Part shown: one piece after another, positions 29,626-42,462 of the stretch
How positions within the stretch are numbered: the stretch's first letter is position 1
Layout: the number at the start of each line of letters is the position of its first letter
Assembly (NCBI RefSeq): GCF_030247195.1
Contig: NC_080670.1
Span: forward strand, 94,368,711 to 94,432,710
Direction: 5' to 3'
DNA: 64,000 nt
DNA from: Topomyia yanbarensis
Lineage: Eukaryota; Arthropoda; Insecta; Diptera; Culicidae
Program-made: the position numbers and the translations under genes
Notes under the pieces: model-generated
What the model was told of the DNA's origin: nothing
Databases searched by the model: none
Seen by the model: the letters and a program-made list of their open reading frames with translations, nothing else

Positions 29626-32600
29626 AGGAAAAGATGAAGTTATCAGAAGACGGACCCACATTGCAAAAAACTGTCTTCGGATTTGTTGTGTCAGGACGCA
29701 TACCCGGTAGCATTCTTGGAATCCCCAAAACTATTTCCCACACGTGTTCCTCTGTCGATCTTCGTGATCTCCTCGCGAAGTTTTGGGAATTAGAGTCCTG
29801 TAGCAGTAAAAGTACCTATTCTGTGGAAGAGACGACGTGTGAAGAGATTTTCGAACGAACGACCGTTCGCGATGCAGATGGAAGATTCGTCGTCACGCTT
29901 CCCAAGAAGGAGTACACCATCGAGCAAACGACACGTTGAAAAGATTGTATGGCGAGTTCATTCAGGAATATCTGTCCATGGGTCATATGCGAGAAATTGA
30001 CCAAGAATATTGCGGTACACGGTCCTATTACATGCCTCATGCCGTATTGAAGCCCGATAGCACAACCACAAAGCTAAGGGTGGTATTCGACGGCTCTTGC
30101 CGTTCGTCGTTGGGATTATCCTTGAATGATGGACTGATGGTAGGGCCCGTCGTACAGGAGGACTTGCTGTCCATCATATTGCGTTTTCGTTTTTGGAGAT
30201 TTGTGTTAGTAGCGGACATAGCTAAAATGTACCGTATGGTAAGAGTAGCAGATGCAGATCAATCACTTCAGCGGATCTTGTGGAGAAATTCACCGAACGA
30301 GTCAGTGAGAATTTTCCAGTTGACCACAGTCACATATGGCACCGCTTCCACGCCTTATCTCGCAACCAAGTGCTTTCAACGTCTTGCAAGTGATGGTGCA
30401 ACCTCGCATAAAGCAGTAGCGAAGGTCATTGAGAAGGATTTTACGTCGACGACCTGTTGACGGGCACGGACAGCTTGGAAGAAGGAACCGTTCTCACATC
30501 AGATTTCATTGATCTTACGAGTTCGGCAGGGTTTGAGTTGCGCAAGTGGAGTTCCAATAGCTTTGAACTTCTTTCGTCTATTCCACCTCATCTCCGAGAC
30601 GATCGTACCATACTGGAACTCGATTCGTCCAGATCCACAGTCAAAACGTTAGGGCTAATATGGGAGCCAGGCAACCACTGTTTTAGATTTGCTGTACCGC
30701 ACTGGAGCACGGAGCCAATCATCACCAAACGTATAGTACTGGCCGACACAGCTCGTATCTTCGACCCTCTCGGTCTCATCGGTCCAATCATCGTACAGGC
30801 AAAAATTTTCCTCCAGGAACTTTGGAAGCTTAAATCGGATTGGGTCGATCCGTTACCGAAAGAGCTTCAGAACTTCTGGGTCGAGTATCGATTGAATCTA
30901 TCCGCTCTCGACACACTCTCAGTTCCAAGATGGACGGGCTTCAGAAGTAACCTAGCTCCAACGGAAATCCACGAATTTTGCGACGCTTCAGAGGTAGCAT
31001 ACGGCGCATGTTTGTACCTTAGGTGTAAGTCAGTCGACGGGACAGTCACTGTTCGGTTGATTACATCCAAATCTCGAGTTGCGCCACTAGAAGATCTCAC
31101 TCGGAAGAAAAAGAAACAATCCATCCCCAGATTGGAGCTTTCCTCAGCACTACTGCTTAGTTATCTCTATGAAAAGCTATGCAGTAGTTTCGAACCACCC
31201 GGCAAGGTATATTTTTGGACAGATTCCATGATAGTGAAGTGCTGGCTATCATCGTTACCTTCCCGGTGGCAAGCATTCTTTGCCAATCGTGTATCAGAAA
31301 TACAGCATATCACTAAGAAGGCAGTGTGGAACCACATCGCCGGTGCAGACAATCCGGCAGATATCATTTCGCGGGGAATGACACCCACACAACTACAGTA
31401 TCAGCCTCTGTGGTTTGAAGGCCCTCTGTGGGTATGTCGAGCACATTCTACATGGCCAGAGTCAGCAGTCATCCAGTCAGCGCTGGATAGTTCTCTTTTA
31501 GAAGAAAAACTATCTGCGTCACTTCCGGTTCAAACAAAGCCTCAAAGTGACATATTTTTGCTGAGATCCTCGTTCCCGGATTTCGTTCGGATAGTAGCAT
31601 GGATTCGTCGCTTCGCTTACAATGCATTGCCTCGCAACCGCAGTAGCAGGCGTCTAGAACATTTGTCATCGACGGAATACAATGATGCTGTAACGATTTT
31701 GGTTCGAGTTGCTCAACACGAGAGCTTTCCTGAAGAAATAGCAGCTTTATCGAAAGGTGAACCAATAAAGTCATCATCTAAATTGCTCTCGTCAAATCCT
31801 CATTTAGTTGATGGTATTCTCCGCGTCGGCGGTCGATTAGCTCATGCACCAGTGTCAGAATATCGTAAGCATCCAATGATTCTTCACCATCAACACCCAC
31901 TGGCAAAGCTGGTCATGGAGCATTATCATCGTAAACTGTTTCACGCCGGTCAGCAACTTCTCATAGCTTCGGTCAGAGAAAGGTTCTGGCCAACTCGCAT
32001 TCGCGATTTAGCACGTTGGACCATCCATCGATGTGTTCAATGTTTTCGCAACAAACCCAAAGTCCACGAGCAGCTAATGGCTGATTTACCATCCGTTCGT
32101 GTCACTCCTGCAGCGGCATTCCTGAAAGTTGGAATCGATTTTTGCGGACCGTTCTACATTCGCTATCCAGTTCGTCGGAGTACGCCGGTGAAGTCCTTCG
32201 TATGCATTTTCGTTTGCCTAGCGACCAAGGCAGTCCACATGGAAGTCGTAGCAGATCTGTCAACGCAAGCATTTCTGGCGGCATTCAAACGCTTCGTAGC
32301 AGTCCGTGGCAAACCGCAACTAGTCATGTGTGACAATGCGACTAATTTCGTTGGGGCAAATCGGGAGCTCGAGGAACTCCGGCAGCAACTGTATAACCAG
32401 CAGTTTCAGCACGAAATTATCAAGTCATCGGAAGAAGAAGGAATAGATTTCAAATTCATCCCACCGCGCTCTCCGAATTTCGGCGGATTGTGGGAAGCGG
32501 CGGTTAAGTCCTTCAAAGGACATTTTCGCAAGACCATAGGAAGCAGACCGTTGACATACGATGAACTACACACCATTGTTCAGCAAGTGGCAGCGATTCT

Positions 32601-32955
32601 AAACTCTCGTCCATTGACACCCTTGAGTAACGATCCTAATGATTACACTGTACTGACCCCGGGACATTTTCTGGTGGGACGACCACTCACAGCGATTCCT
32701 GAACCAGATTTGCAAGAGATCCCCGAAAATCGACTCTCTCAGTGGCAACGTACGCAAGGATTCGTACAACAACTAAGGCGGAAATGGAAGACGCAATATC
32801 TGTCAGATTTGCATAACAGGACAAAGTGGACTCGACAACGCAACGACATCACAGTTGGAACGATGGTCCTAGTAAAGGAGGAAAACTTGCCTCCTCAGAA
32901 ATGGCGGTTAGGTCGAGTTGCAGAACTGTTTACGGGCGAAGATGGAAACATTTGA
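29547..32955 (+). pseudogene. BEL/Pao pol: RT, RNase H, integrase (tandem copy 1, longest)
   Basis: 29547-29939 holds the end of the protease region. A deletion near 29935 removes part of the PR-RT linker. RT continues at 29936 (YYMPHAVLKP, LRVVFDGS, VADIAKMYRMV). A lost base near 30440 breaks the YVDDLLTG motif. From 30457 one frame runs to 32955. RNase H has FCDASEVAYGACLY, FWTDSM and AGADNPADIISRG. The integrase zinc region is HYHRKLFHAGQQ...CVQC near 31920-32040. The core catalytic residues are D (VGIDFCGPF), D (MCDNATNF) and E (LWEAAVK). A TGA at 32953-32955 replaces an Arg codon, and the C-terminal tail continues in frame (TKDGTFRRSI). Confidence 0.9.
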
Positions 32956-34020
32956 GTTGTAGCTGTCCGGACCAAGGATGGCACCTTCAGAAGGAGTATC
33001 TCAACAAATTTGCGTCCTTCCAATACGGGACAACGACGAGAAGTCCCCTACGGAGGCGAACTGAATCCCTCCCAACGATGGTGCTGCGGCACCGCGGAGG
33101 TCTCTCAAGGGAGGTCCTCCGCATCCCAGTTAAGAATGTTCATACCCCATAGCCACCCCTGCATCTCTGTCCTGGTTTCCGGGGCAGTCGTCATCATTTT
33201 TGGTTGGTCAGTCCACACCAGTCCACCCCGTCAATCACCCTGGAAGAGTTGCCTTTGTGATGTCAAGCATGTTCTATCTACGATTTCGGTGCATGGTCTT
33301 GCTTATCTTCTAGTTACACAGCTTCATTATCGTCACAGCAACGCTGCAAGTTCATCAAATTTCGTACTCCGAGCAATGGGCCCGTTTCTCGGTTCGCTGT
33401 CAACGCAACGACAGGTCGTCAGATGGATTGATCACCCGTTCTTGAAGGCCAACGTCTACGCAGACGCAGCATTGTAGCAGTTTCAAGCAGCATGTGAACA
33501 TCGTCATCCCCATCCGCCCGGCATACCAGTCGGCGACATCGCACAGTGGTTTAAAACGCGAAAAACGTGATCGTTTTGAATAACTTCGAAATGGTTCGTT
33601 AAAGCGATGTACAACCTTCGGAAGAATTTGTGACAATGGAACGCCCCTTCTTTCTAAATAAAAAATTGTTGATTGATCTAATGAGATGCAAAATTTATTT
33701 CTCGTATAATTAAAGATAGCGAGTTGAAGTATTCAGCAAAGTTGTAGTAAATTCATTTATAAGAAACTTTACCGAAGGTGGAAATGTCCTATCTTTAATG
33801 GTTTTTAAGGTATCGAGCATTATTTGAGAAAAGACCGGAAAAATCTTTTTTTTCATCATAACTTTTTTTCAAGATTTTTTAGAAGGCCACAATGTTCTAC
33901 AGAACTGTCACAATTAATGAAATACATAATTTTTGTGAACAAAGTAATAAATTATGTTGAACCGTTTTTGAGATATTCACGTTTTGCCTTTCTCATATAG
34001 AAAGGTTATGCAATCACTCT
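30847..34020 (+). repeat. 3174-bp tandem unit, copy 1
   Basis: It starts at GATCCGTTACCG within pol and ends just after GGTTATGCAATCACTCT. It covers the end of RT, RNase H, integrase, the 3' region, the first about 445 bp of the inverted-repeat element (from 33542) and the first 35 bp of the repeat inserted in it. It differs from copies 2 and 3 at 30981 (C versus T). Confidence 0.95.
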
Positions 34021-37000
34021 GATCCGTTACCGAAAGAGCTTCAGAACTTCTGGGTCGAGTATCGATTGAATCTATCCGCTCTCGACACACTCTCAGTTCC
34101 AAGATGGACGGGCTTCAGAAGTAACCTAGCTCCAACGGAAATCCACGAATTTTGTGACGCTTCAGAGGTAGCATACGGCGCATGTTTGTACCTTAGGTGT
34201 AAGTCAGTCGACGGGACAGTCACTGTTCGGTTGATTACATCCAAATCTCGAGTTGCGCCACTAGAAGATCTCACTCGGAAGAAAAAGAAACAATCCATCC
34301 CCAGATTGGAGCTTTCCTCAGCACTACTGCTTAGTTATCTCTATGAAAAGCTATGCAGTAGTTTCGAACCACCCGGCAAGGTATATTTTTGGACAGATTC
34401 CATGATAGTGAAGTGCTGGCTATCATCGTTACCTTCCCGGTGGCAAGCATTCTTTGCCAATCGTGTATCAGAAATACAGCATATCACTAAGAAGGCAGTG
34501 TGGAACCACATCGCCGGTGCAGACAATCCGGCAGATATCATTTCGCGGGGAATGACACCCACACAACTACAGTATCAGCCTCTGTGGTTTGAAGGCCCTC
34601 TGTGGGTATGTCGAGCACATTCTACATGGCCAGAGTCAGCAGTCATCCAGTCAGCGCTGGATAGTTCTCTTTTAGAAGAAAAACTATCTGCGTCACTTCC
34701 GGTTCAAACAAAGCCTCAAAGTGACATATTTTTGCTGAGATCCTCGTTCCCGGATTTCGTTCGGATAGTAGCATGGATTCGTCGCTTCGCTTACAATGCA
34801 TTGCCTCGCAACCGCAGTAGCAGGCGTCTAGAACATTTGTCATCGACGGAATACAATGATGCTGTAACGATTTTGGTTCGAGTTGCTCAACACGAGAGCT
34901 TTCCTGAAGAAATAGCAGCTTTATCGAAAGGTGAACCAATAAAGTCATCATCTAAATTGCTCTCGTCAAATCCTCATTTAGTTGATGGTATTCTCCGCGT
35001 CGGCGGTCGATTAGCTCATGCACCAGTGTCAGAATATCGTAAGCATCCAATGATTCTTCACCATCAACACCCACTGGCAAAGCTGGTCATGGAGCATTAT
35101 CATCGTAAACTGTTTCACGCCGGTCAGCAACTTCTCATAGCTTCGGTCAGAGAAAGGTTCTGGCCAACTCGCATTCGCGATTTAGCACGTTGGACCATCC
35201 ATCGATGTGTTCAATGTTTTCGCAACAAACCCAAAGTCCACGAGCAGCTAATGGCTGATTTACCATCCGTTCGTGTCACTCCTGCAGCGGCATTCCTGAA
35301 AGTTGGAATCGATTTTTGCGGACCGTTCTACATTCGCTATCCAGTTCGTCGGAGTACGCCGGTGAAGTCCTTCGTATGCATTTTCGTTTGCCTAGCGACC
35401 AAGGCAGTCCACATGGAAGTCGTAGCAGATCTGTCAACGCAAGCATTTCTGGCGGCATTCAAACGCTTCGTAGCAGTCCGTGGCAAACCGCAACTAGTCA
35501 TGTGTGACAATGCGACTAATTTCGTTGGGGCAAATCGGGAGCTCGAGGAACTCCGGCAGCAACTGTATAACCAGCAGTTTCAGCACGAAATTATCAAGTC
35601 ATCGGAAGAAGAAGGAATAGATTTCAAATTCATCCCACCGCGCTCTCCGAATTTCGGCGGATTGTGGGAAGCGGCGGTTAAGTCCTTCAAAGGACATTTT
35701 CGCAAGACCATAGGAAGCAGACCGTTGACATACGATGAACTACACACCATTGTTCAGCAAGTGGCAGCGATTCTAAACTCTCGTCCATTGACACCCTTGA
35801 GTAACGATCCTAATGATTACACTGTACTGACCCCGGGACATTTTCTGGTGGGACGACCACTCACAGCGATTCCTGAACCAGATTTGCAAGAGATCCCCGA
35901 AAATCGACTCTCTCAGTGGCAACGTACGCAAGGATTCGTACAACAACTAAGGCGGAAATGGAAGACGCAATATCTGTCAGATTTGCATAACAGGACAAAG
36001 TGGACTCGACAACGCAACGACATCACAGTTGGAACGATGGTCCTAGTAAAGGAGGAAAACTTGCCTCCTCAGAAATGGCGGTTAGGTCGAGTTGCAGAAC
36101 TGTTTACGGGCGAAGATGGAAACATTTGAGTTGTAGCTGTCCGGACCAAGGATGGCACCTTCAGAAGGAGTATCTCAACAAATTTGCGTCCTTCCAATAC
36201 GGGACAACGACGAGAAGTCCCCTACGGAGGCGAACTGAATCCCTCCCAACGATGGTGCTGCGGCACCGCGGAGGTCTCTCAAGGGAGGTCCTCCGCATCC
36301 CAGTTAAGAATGTTCATACCCCATAGCCACCCCTGCATCTCTGTCCTGGTTTCCGGGGCAGTCGTCATCATTTTTGGTTGGTCAGTCCACACCAGTCCAC
36401 CCCGTCAATCACCCTGGAAGAGTTGCCTTTGTGATGTCAAGCATGTTCTATCTACGATTTCGGTGCATGGTCTTGCTTATCTTCTAGTTACACAGCTTCA
36501 TTATCGTCACAGCAACGCTGCAAGTTCATCAAATTTCGTACTCCGAGCAATGGGCCCGTTTCTCGGTTCGCTGTCAACGCAACGACAGGTCGTCAGATGG
36601 ATTGATCACCCGTTCTTGAAGGCCAACGTCTACGCAGACGCAGCATTGTAGCAGTTTCAAGCAGCATGTGAACATCGTCATCCCCATCCGCCCGGCATAC
36701 CAGTCGGCGACATCGCACAGTGGTTTAAAACGCGAAAAACGTGATCGTTTTGAATAACTTCGAAATGGTTCGTTAAAGCGATGTACAACCTTCGGAAGAA
36801 TTTGTGACAATGGAACGCCCCTTCTTTCTAAATAAAAAATTGTTGATTGATCTAATGAGATGCAAAATTTATTTCTCGTATAATTAAAGATAGCGAGTTG
36901 AAGTATTCAGCAAAGTTGTAGTAAATTCATTTATAAGAAACTTTACCGAAGGTGGAAATGTCCTATCTTTAATGGTTTTTAAGGTATCGAGCATTATTTG

Positions 37001-37195
37001 AGAAAAGACCGGAAAAATCTTTTTTTTTCATCATAACTTTTTTTCAAGATTTTTTAGAAGGCCACAATGTTCTACAGAACTGTCACAATTAATGAAATAC
37101 ATAATTTTTGTGAACAAAGTAATAAATTATGTTGAACCGTTTTTGAGATATTCACGTTTTGCCTTTCTCATACAGAAAGGTTATGCAATCACTCT
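34021..37195 (+). repeat. Tandem unit, copy 2 (3175 bp)
   Basis: Near-identical to copies 1 and 3. Private differences are one extra T in the run at about 37020-37028 and C at 37173 (CTCATACAG versus CTCATATAG). It is joined to copy 1 in the middle of the word ACTCT-GATCC, where unrelated sequences meet. Confidence 0.95.
34066..36129 (+). pseudogene. Duplicate of BEL/Pao RNase H-integrase (copy 2)
   Basis: The 687-codon open frame is identical in reading to residues 146-832 of the copy-1 frame from 30457. It begins at a Met created by joining upstream sequence (ATTGAATCTATCC context) and ends at the same TGA. It has no RT, gag or LTR of its own, so it is a by-product of the tandem duplication rather than an independent gene. 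Confidence 0.9.
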
Positions 37196-37240
37196 GATCC
37201 GTTACCGAAAGAGCTTCAGAACTTCTGGGTCGAGTATCGA

Positions 37241-39304
37241 TTGAATCTATCCGCTCTCGACACACTCTCAGTTCCAAGATGGACGGGCTTCAGAAGTAAC
37301 CTAGCTCCAACGGAAATCCACGAATTTTGTGACGCTTCAGAGGTAGCATACGGCGCATGTTTGTACCTTAGGTGTAAGTCAGTCGACGGGACAGTCACTG
37401 TTCGGTTGATTACATCCAAATCTCGAGTTGCGCCACTAGAAGATCTCACTCGGAAGAAAAAGAAACAATCCATCCCCAGATTGGAGCTTTCCTCAGCACT
37501 ACTGCTTAGTTATCTCTATGAAAAGCTATGCAGTAGTTTCGAACCACCCGGCAAGGTATATTTTTGGACAGATTCCATGATAGTGAAGTGCTGGCTATCA
37601 TCGTTACCTTCCCGGTGGCAAGCATTCTTTGCCAATCGTGTATCAGAAATACAGCATATCACTAAGAAGGCAGTGTGGAACCACATCGCCGGTGCAGACA
37701 ATCCGGCAGATATCATTTCGCGGGGAATGACACCCACACAACTACAGTATCAGCCTCTGTGGTTTGAAGGCCCTCTGTGGGTATGTCGAGCACATTCTAC
37801 ATGGCCAGAGTCAGCAGTCATCCAGTCAGCGCTGGATAGTTCTCTTTTAGAAGAAAAACTATCTGCGTCACTTCCGGTTCAAACAAAGCCTCAAAGTGAC
37901 ATATTTTTGCTGAGATCCTCGTTCCCGGATTTCGTTCGGATAGTAGCATGGATTCGTCGCTTCGCTTACAATGCATTGCCTCGCAACCGCAGTAGCAGGC
38001 GTCTAGAACATTTGTCATCGACGGAATACAATGATGCTGTAACGATTTTGGTTCGAGTTGCTCAACACGAGAGCTTTCCTGAAGAAATAGCAGCTTTATC
38101 GAAAGGTGAACCAATAAAGTCATCATCTAAATTGCTCTCGTCAAATCCTCATTTAGTTGATGGTATTCTCCGCGTCGGCGGTCGATTAGCTCATGCACCA
38201 GTGTCAGAATATCGTAAGCATCCAATGATTCTTCACCATCAACACCCACTGGCAAAGCTGGTCATGGAGCATTATCATCGTAAACTGTTTCACGCCGGTC
38301 AGCAACTTCTCATAGCTTCGGTCAGAGAAAGGTTCTGGCCAACTCGCATTCGCGATTTAGCACGTTGGACCATCCATCGATGTGTTCAATGTTTTCGCAA
38401 CAAACCCAAAGTCCACGAGCAGCTAATGGCTGATTTACCATCCGTTCGTGTCACTCCTGCAGCGGCATTCCTGAAAGTTGGAATCGATTTTTGCGGACCG
38501 TTCTACATTCGCTATCCAGTTCGTCGGAGTACGCCGGTGAAGTCCTTCGTATGCATTTTCGTTTGCCTAGCGACCAAGGCAGTCCACATGGAAGTCGTAG
38601 CAGATCTGTCAACGCAAGCATTTCTGGCGGCATTCAAACGCTTCGTAGCAGTCCGTGGCAAACCGCAACTAGTCATGTGTGACAATGCGACTAATTTCGT
38701 TGGGGCAAATCGGGAGCTCGAGGAACTCCGGCAGCAACTGTATAACCAGCAGTTTCAGCACGAAATTATCAAGTCATCGGAAGAAGAAGGAATAGATTTC
38801 AAATTCATCCCACCGCGCTCTCCGAATTTCGGCGGATTGTGGGAAGCGGCGGTTAAGTCCTTCAAAGGACATTTTCGCAAGACCATAGGAAGCAGACCGT
38901 TGACATACGATGAACTACACACCATTGTTCAGCAAGTGGCAGCGATTCTAAACTCTCGTCCATTGACACCCTTGAGTAACGATCCTAATGATTACACTGT
39001 ACTGACCCCGGGACATTTTCTGGTGGGACGACCACTCACAGCGATTCCTGAACCAGATTTGCAAGAGATCCCCGAAAATCGACTCTCTCAGTGGCAACGT
39101 ACGCAAGGATTCGTACAACAACTAAGGCGGAAATGGAAGACGCAATATCTGTCAGATTTGCATAACAGGACAAAGTGGACTCGACAACGCAACGACATCA
39201 CAGTTGGAACGATGGTCCTAGTAAAGGAGGAAAACTTGCCTCCTCAGAAATGGCGGTTAGGTCGAGTTGCAGAACTGTTTACGGGCGAAGATGGAAACAT
39301 TTGA
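37241..39304 (+). pseudogene. Duplicate of BEL/Pao RNase H-integrase (copy 3)
   Basis: Same 687-codon frame as copy 2, including the integrase DDE residues and the terminating TGA. Because it is the copy followed by the remaining 3' region, this is the one contiguous with the native downstream end of the element. Confidence 0.9.
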
Positions 39305-39890
39305 GTTGTAGCTGTCCGGACCAAGGATGGCACCTTCAGAAGGAGTATCTCAACAAATTTGCGTCCTTCCAATACGGGACAACGACGAGAAGTCCCCTAC
39401 GGAGGCGAACTGAATCCCTCCCAACGATGGTGCTGCGGCACCGCGGAGGTCTCTCAAGGGAGGTCCTCCGCATCCCAGTTAAGAATGTTCATACCCCATA
39501 GCCACCCCTGCATCTCTGTCCTGGTTTCCGGGGCAGTCGTCATCATTTTTGGTTGGTCAGTCCACACCAGTCCACCCCGTCAATCACCCTGGAAGAGTTG
39601 CCTTTGTGATGTCAAGCATGTTCTATCTACGATTTCGGTGCATGGTCTTGCTTATCTTCTAGTTACACAGCTTCATTATCGTCACAGCAACGCTGCAAGT
39701 TCATCAAATTTCGTACTCCGAGCAATGGGCCCGTTTCTCGGTTCGCTGTCAACGCAACGACAGGTCGTCAGATGGATTGATCACCCGTTCTTGAAGGCCA
39801 ACGTCTACGCAGACGCAGCATTGTAGCAGTTTCAAGCAGCATGTGAACATCGTCATCCCCATCCGCCCGGCATACCAGTCGGCGACATCG
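39305..39890 (+). other. BEL/Pao 3' region left of the inverted-repeat element
   Basis: Sequence after pol, present three times through the triplication (also 32956-33541 and 36130-36715). An open frame of up to 155 codons continues the pol frame past its TGA but shows no envelope features such as signal peptide, furin site or Cys pattern. I treat it as untranslated. Confidence 0.55.
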
Positions 39891-40334
39891 CACAGTGGTT
39901 TAAAACGCGAAAAACGTGATCGTTTTGAATAACTTCGAAATGGTTCGTTAAAGCGATGTACAACCTTCGGAAGAATTTGTGACAATGGAACGCCCCTTCT
40001 TTCTAAATAAAAAATTGTTGATTGATCTAATGAGATGCAAAATTTATTTCTCGTATAATTAAAGATAGCGAGTTGAAGTATTCAGCAAAGTTGTAGTAAA
40101 TTCATTTATAAGAAACTTTACCGAAGGTGGAAATGTCCTATCTTTAATGGTTTTTAAGGTATCGAGCATTATTTGAGAAAAGACCGGAAAAATCTTTTTT
40201 TTCATCATAACTTTTTTTCAAGATTTTTTAGAAGGCCACAATGTTCTACAGAACTGTCACAATTAATGAAATACATAATTTTTGTGAACAAAGTAATAAA
40301 TTATGTTGAACCGTTTTTGAGATATTCACGTTTT
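39891..40334 (+). repeat. Left inverted arm, outer part
   Basis: It pairs with 43841 down to about 43390 on the other strand. The same outer part appears truncated in the tandem copies at 33542-33986 and 36716-37160. Confidence 0.88.
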
Positions 40335-41925
40335 GCCTTTCTCATATAGAAAGGTTATGCAATCACTCTGAAAAACGTCAACCTAATTTCGGCTCGGAGG
40401 GCCGAGTGTCATATCCCATTTGACTCAGTTCGTCGAGATCGGAAAAAGTCTGTATGTGTATGTGTATGTATGTATGTGTGTGTGTATGTGTGTGTATGTA
40501 TGTGCGTATGTGTCAAATAATGTCACTCATTTTTCTCAGAGATGGTTGGACCGATTTGCCCAAACTTAGCCTCAAATGAAAGGTGCAACCTTCCCATCGG
40601 CTGCTATTGAATTTTGGATCGATCGGAATTCTGGTTCCGGAATTACGGGTTTCAGAGTACGGTCACACAGAAATTTCTCATATAAACTATAGGAAAAATT
40701 AAAAATAGAATTTTTATTTTTGATGCTAAATGTGTTCAAGATGCATGAAACGTCGAGATTTGATGCAAACTCGAAAAAAAAATTGACTACGATTCACTTT
40801 TTTGGATTTTGGCACATTTTTGCCTTTTTGCCTTTCTCATATAGAAAGGTTATGCAATCACTCTGAAAAACGTCAACCTAATCCCGGCCCGGAGGGCCGA
40901 GTGTCATATCCCATTTGACTCAGTTCGTCGAGATCGGAAAAAGTCTGTATGTGTGTGTGTGTGTGTATGTATGTATGTGTGTGTGTGTATGTGTGTGTGT
41001 ATGTATGTGCGTATGTGTCAAATAATGTCACTCATTTTTCTCAGAGATGGTTGGACCGATTTGCCCAAACTTAGTCTCAAATGAAAGGTGCAACCTTCCC
41101 ATCGGCTGCTATTGAATTTTGGATCGATCGGAATTCTGGTTCCGGAATTACGGGTTTCAGAGTACGGTCACACAGAAATTTCTCATATAAACTATAGGAA
41201 AAATTAAAAATAGAATTTTTATTTTTGATGCTAAATGTGTTCAAGGTGTATGAAACGTCGAGATTTGATGCAAACTCGAAAAAAAAAATTTGACTACGAT
41301 TCACTTTTTTGGATTTTGGCACATTTTTGCCTTTCTCGTATAGAAAGGTTATGCAATCACTCTGAAAAACGTCAACCTAATTTTTTTTTCGACTCGTTTT
41401 GGGTTTCTGGATTTTAACAGGGGCGTAGTTGATGGTTTTTCGGAGAGGGGTTACACCCCCCCCCTCTATTGTTCGCGCCCCCCCCTTTAAAAATCTCCTT
41501 AAATCACCCCTCAGACCACCACCCCATCCAGCCCTCATACTCCTCCCTTTCAACCCCATCATCTTTAAACCACCACTATATCACAAAGCATACCAATTTA
41601 AGCTGGGGAGTCGTTCGTTCATGGGACTTTCGCCCTCTTCACATACCCAGCCCCGCATGACAAAATGAGTTAGCAAGCAGATAACATTGATCTAATGCTG
41701 ATTAGGCTAATGGAGTATGATATTTTTTTGTTTCAAGTGTTTCACCGTCGACACGTAGCTCATCAAGTTCGTGGCTGGCATGCCATTGTGTATAAGTGCA
41801 AAGTGTACTAAGAATGTAATGGACATTTCCACGATTATGTTGAACATAAAAAGCCTCCGTGCCATAGTTTAGAGAAATGAGAAAGGCACAATTGCACCGC
41901 TAGGTGGATTAAAACAGGTTTTTTG
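40335..41925 (+). mobile_element. Composite repeat inserted in the left arm (tandem about 495-bp units plus dispersed 3' end)
   Basis: Two near-identical units start GCCTTTCTCATATAG at 40335 and 40830. A third starts at 41329 and is cut after about 60 bp. Each unit has GGTTATGCAATCACTCTG, CGTCAACCTAAT, a GT/GTAT microsatellite and a T-rich end. The 3' part (41735-41925) ends GCACAATTGCACC...GGATTAAAACAG and is the same family as 15700-15890. The insertion site is a T run (TTTT on both sides). A C-rich segment with CAGGGGCGTAGTTGATGG starts at 41419 and may be a further nested MITE fragment. Confidence 0.65.
40451..40515 (+). repeat. (GTAT/GT)n microsatellite in unit 1
   Basis: Alternating GTATGT and GTGT tracts; the equivalent tract in unit 2 is at about 40945-41010 and has a different repeat number. 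Confidence 0.85.
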
Positions 41926-42232
41926 TTCGAAATACGGCCTACTTTGCTCTCAAATAACTCATGAAAAAAAACGGGCAGACCACTCAGTATGGGTTTGAAA
42001 GTAATACAAAAATGCTATAAGCATCTGAACAAATCCTTTGTATCCGGTTGTATCCAGGGCTCTGGTAGCTAGAGTCGAAAAAGATGTTTTTCTAGTCTAA
42101 AATCATGGTATGAAACATATTCGGTGAAGCTGAAGAGATAAAGTGGTAGTGTTTTCGCAAAAGTTTTAGAGAATACTCTTACAAGAAACATTGCCGAAGA
42201 CATCGGCTTTCTATCTCTACTGGTTGTTTAGA
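41926..42232 (+). repeat. Left inverted arm, inner part
   Basis: It continues the arm after the inserted repeat: GAAATACGGCCTACTTTGC through CATCGGCTTTCTATCT pair with 43390 down to 43085. The uninterrupted right arm reads straight through this point, which shows the 40335-41925 sequence is an insertion. Confidence 0.85.
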
Positions 42233-42462
42233 TAAGGTGCACCATTTATGGAAACCCTACAAAAATGGTTTCATTTGGTAATCTCGCATGCTTTGATTAC
42301 TTGTGTCGCATTATCGCTGTCTAGTGTTGTGTCAGATTTTGTGTGCAGAAAAACAGTTTTGTTGGCTTAATTTGAATTTGCAGTTTTAATCAAGTGTGAC
42401 GTGAAACAATTGCGATTCGTGTTGTGTTACGGCAGCGTACATTACTGAACTTTGCAAAAGTC

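Larger units (their letters stand above)
37196..40369 (+). repeat. Tandem unit, copy 3 (3174 bp)
   Basis: The last unit. It runs on without a break into the rest of the inverted-repeat element and its inserted repeat (GAAAAACGTCAACC from 40370). It shares T at 37330 with copy 2. The bases GA at the end are common to both junction partners. Confidence 0.95.

Noticed and set aside
33010..33477. Possible envelope or extra ORF after BEL/Pao pol
   Set aside because: It is the pol frame continuing past a TGA into 3' sequence; no signal peptide, transmembrane anchor, cleavage site or Cys pattern convincing for an envelope protein.
34021..40369. Copies 2 and 3 as separate BEL/Pao insertions
   Set aside because: No LTR or TSD at the joins, and all units begin and end at identical internal points, which is tandem duplication.
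40451..41010. CRISPR-like or regulatory array
   Set aside because: The regular spacing is a GT/GTAT microsatellite within two tandem repeat units in a eukaryotic context.
41419..41670. Separate hAT MITE in the C-rich segment
   Set aside because: A CAGGGGCGTAG start is visible, but no matching end or 8-bp duplication was found.
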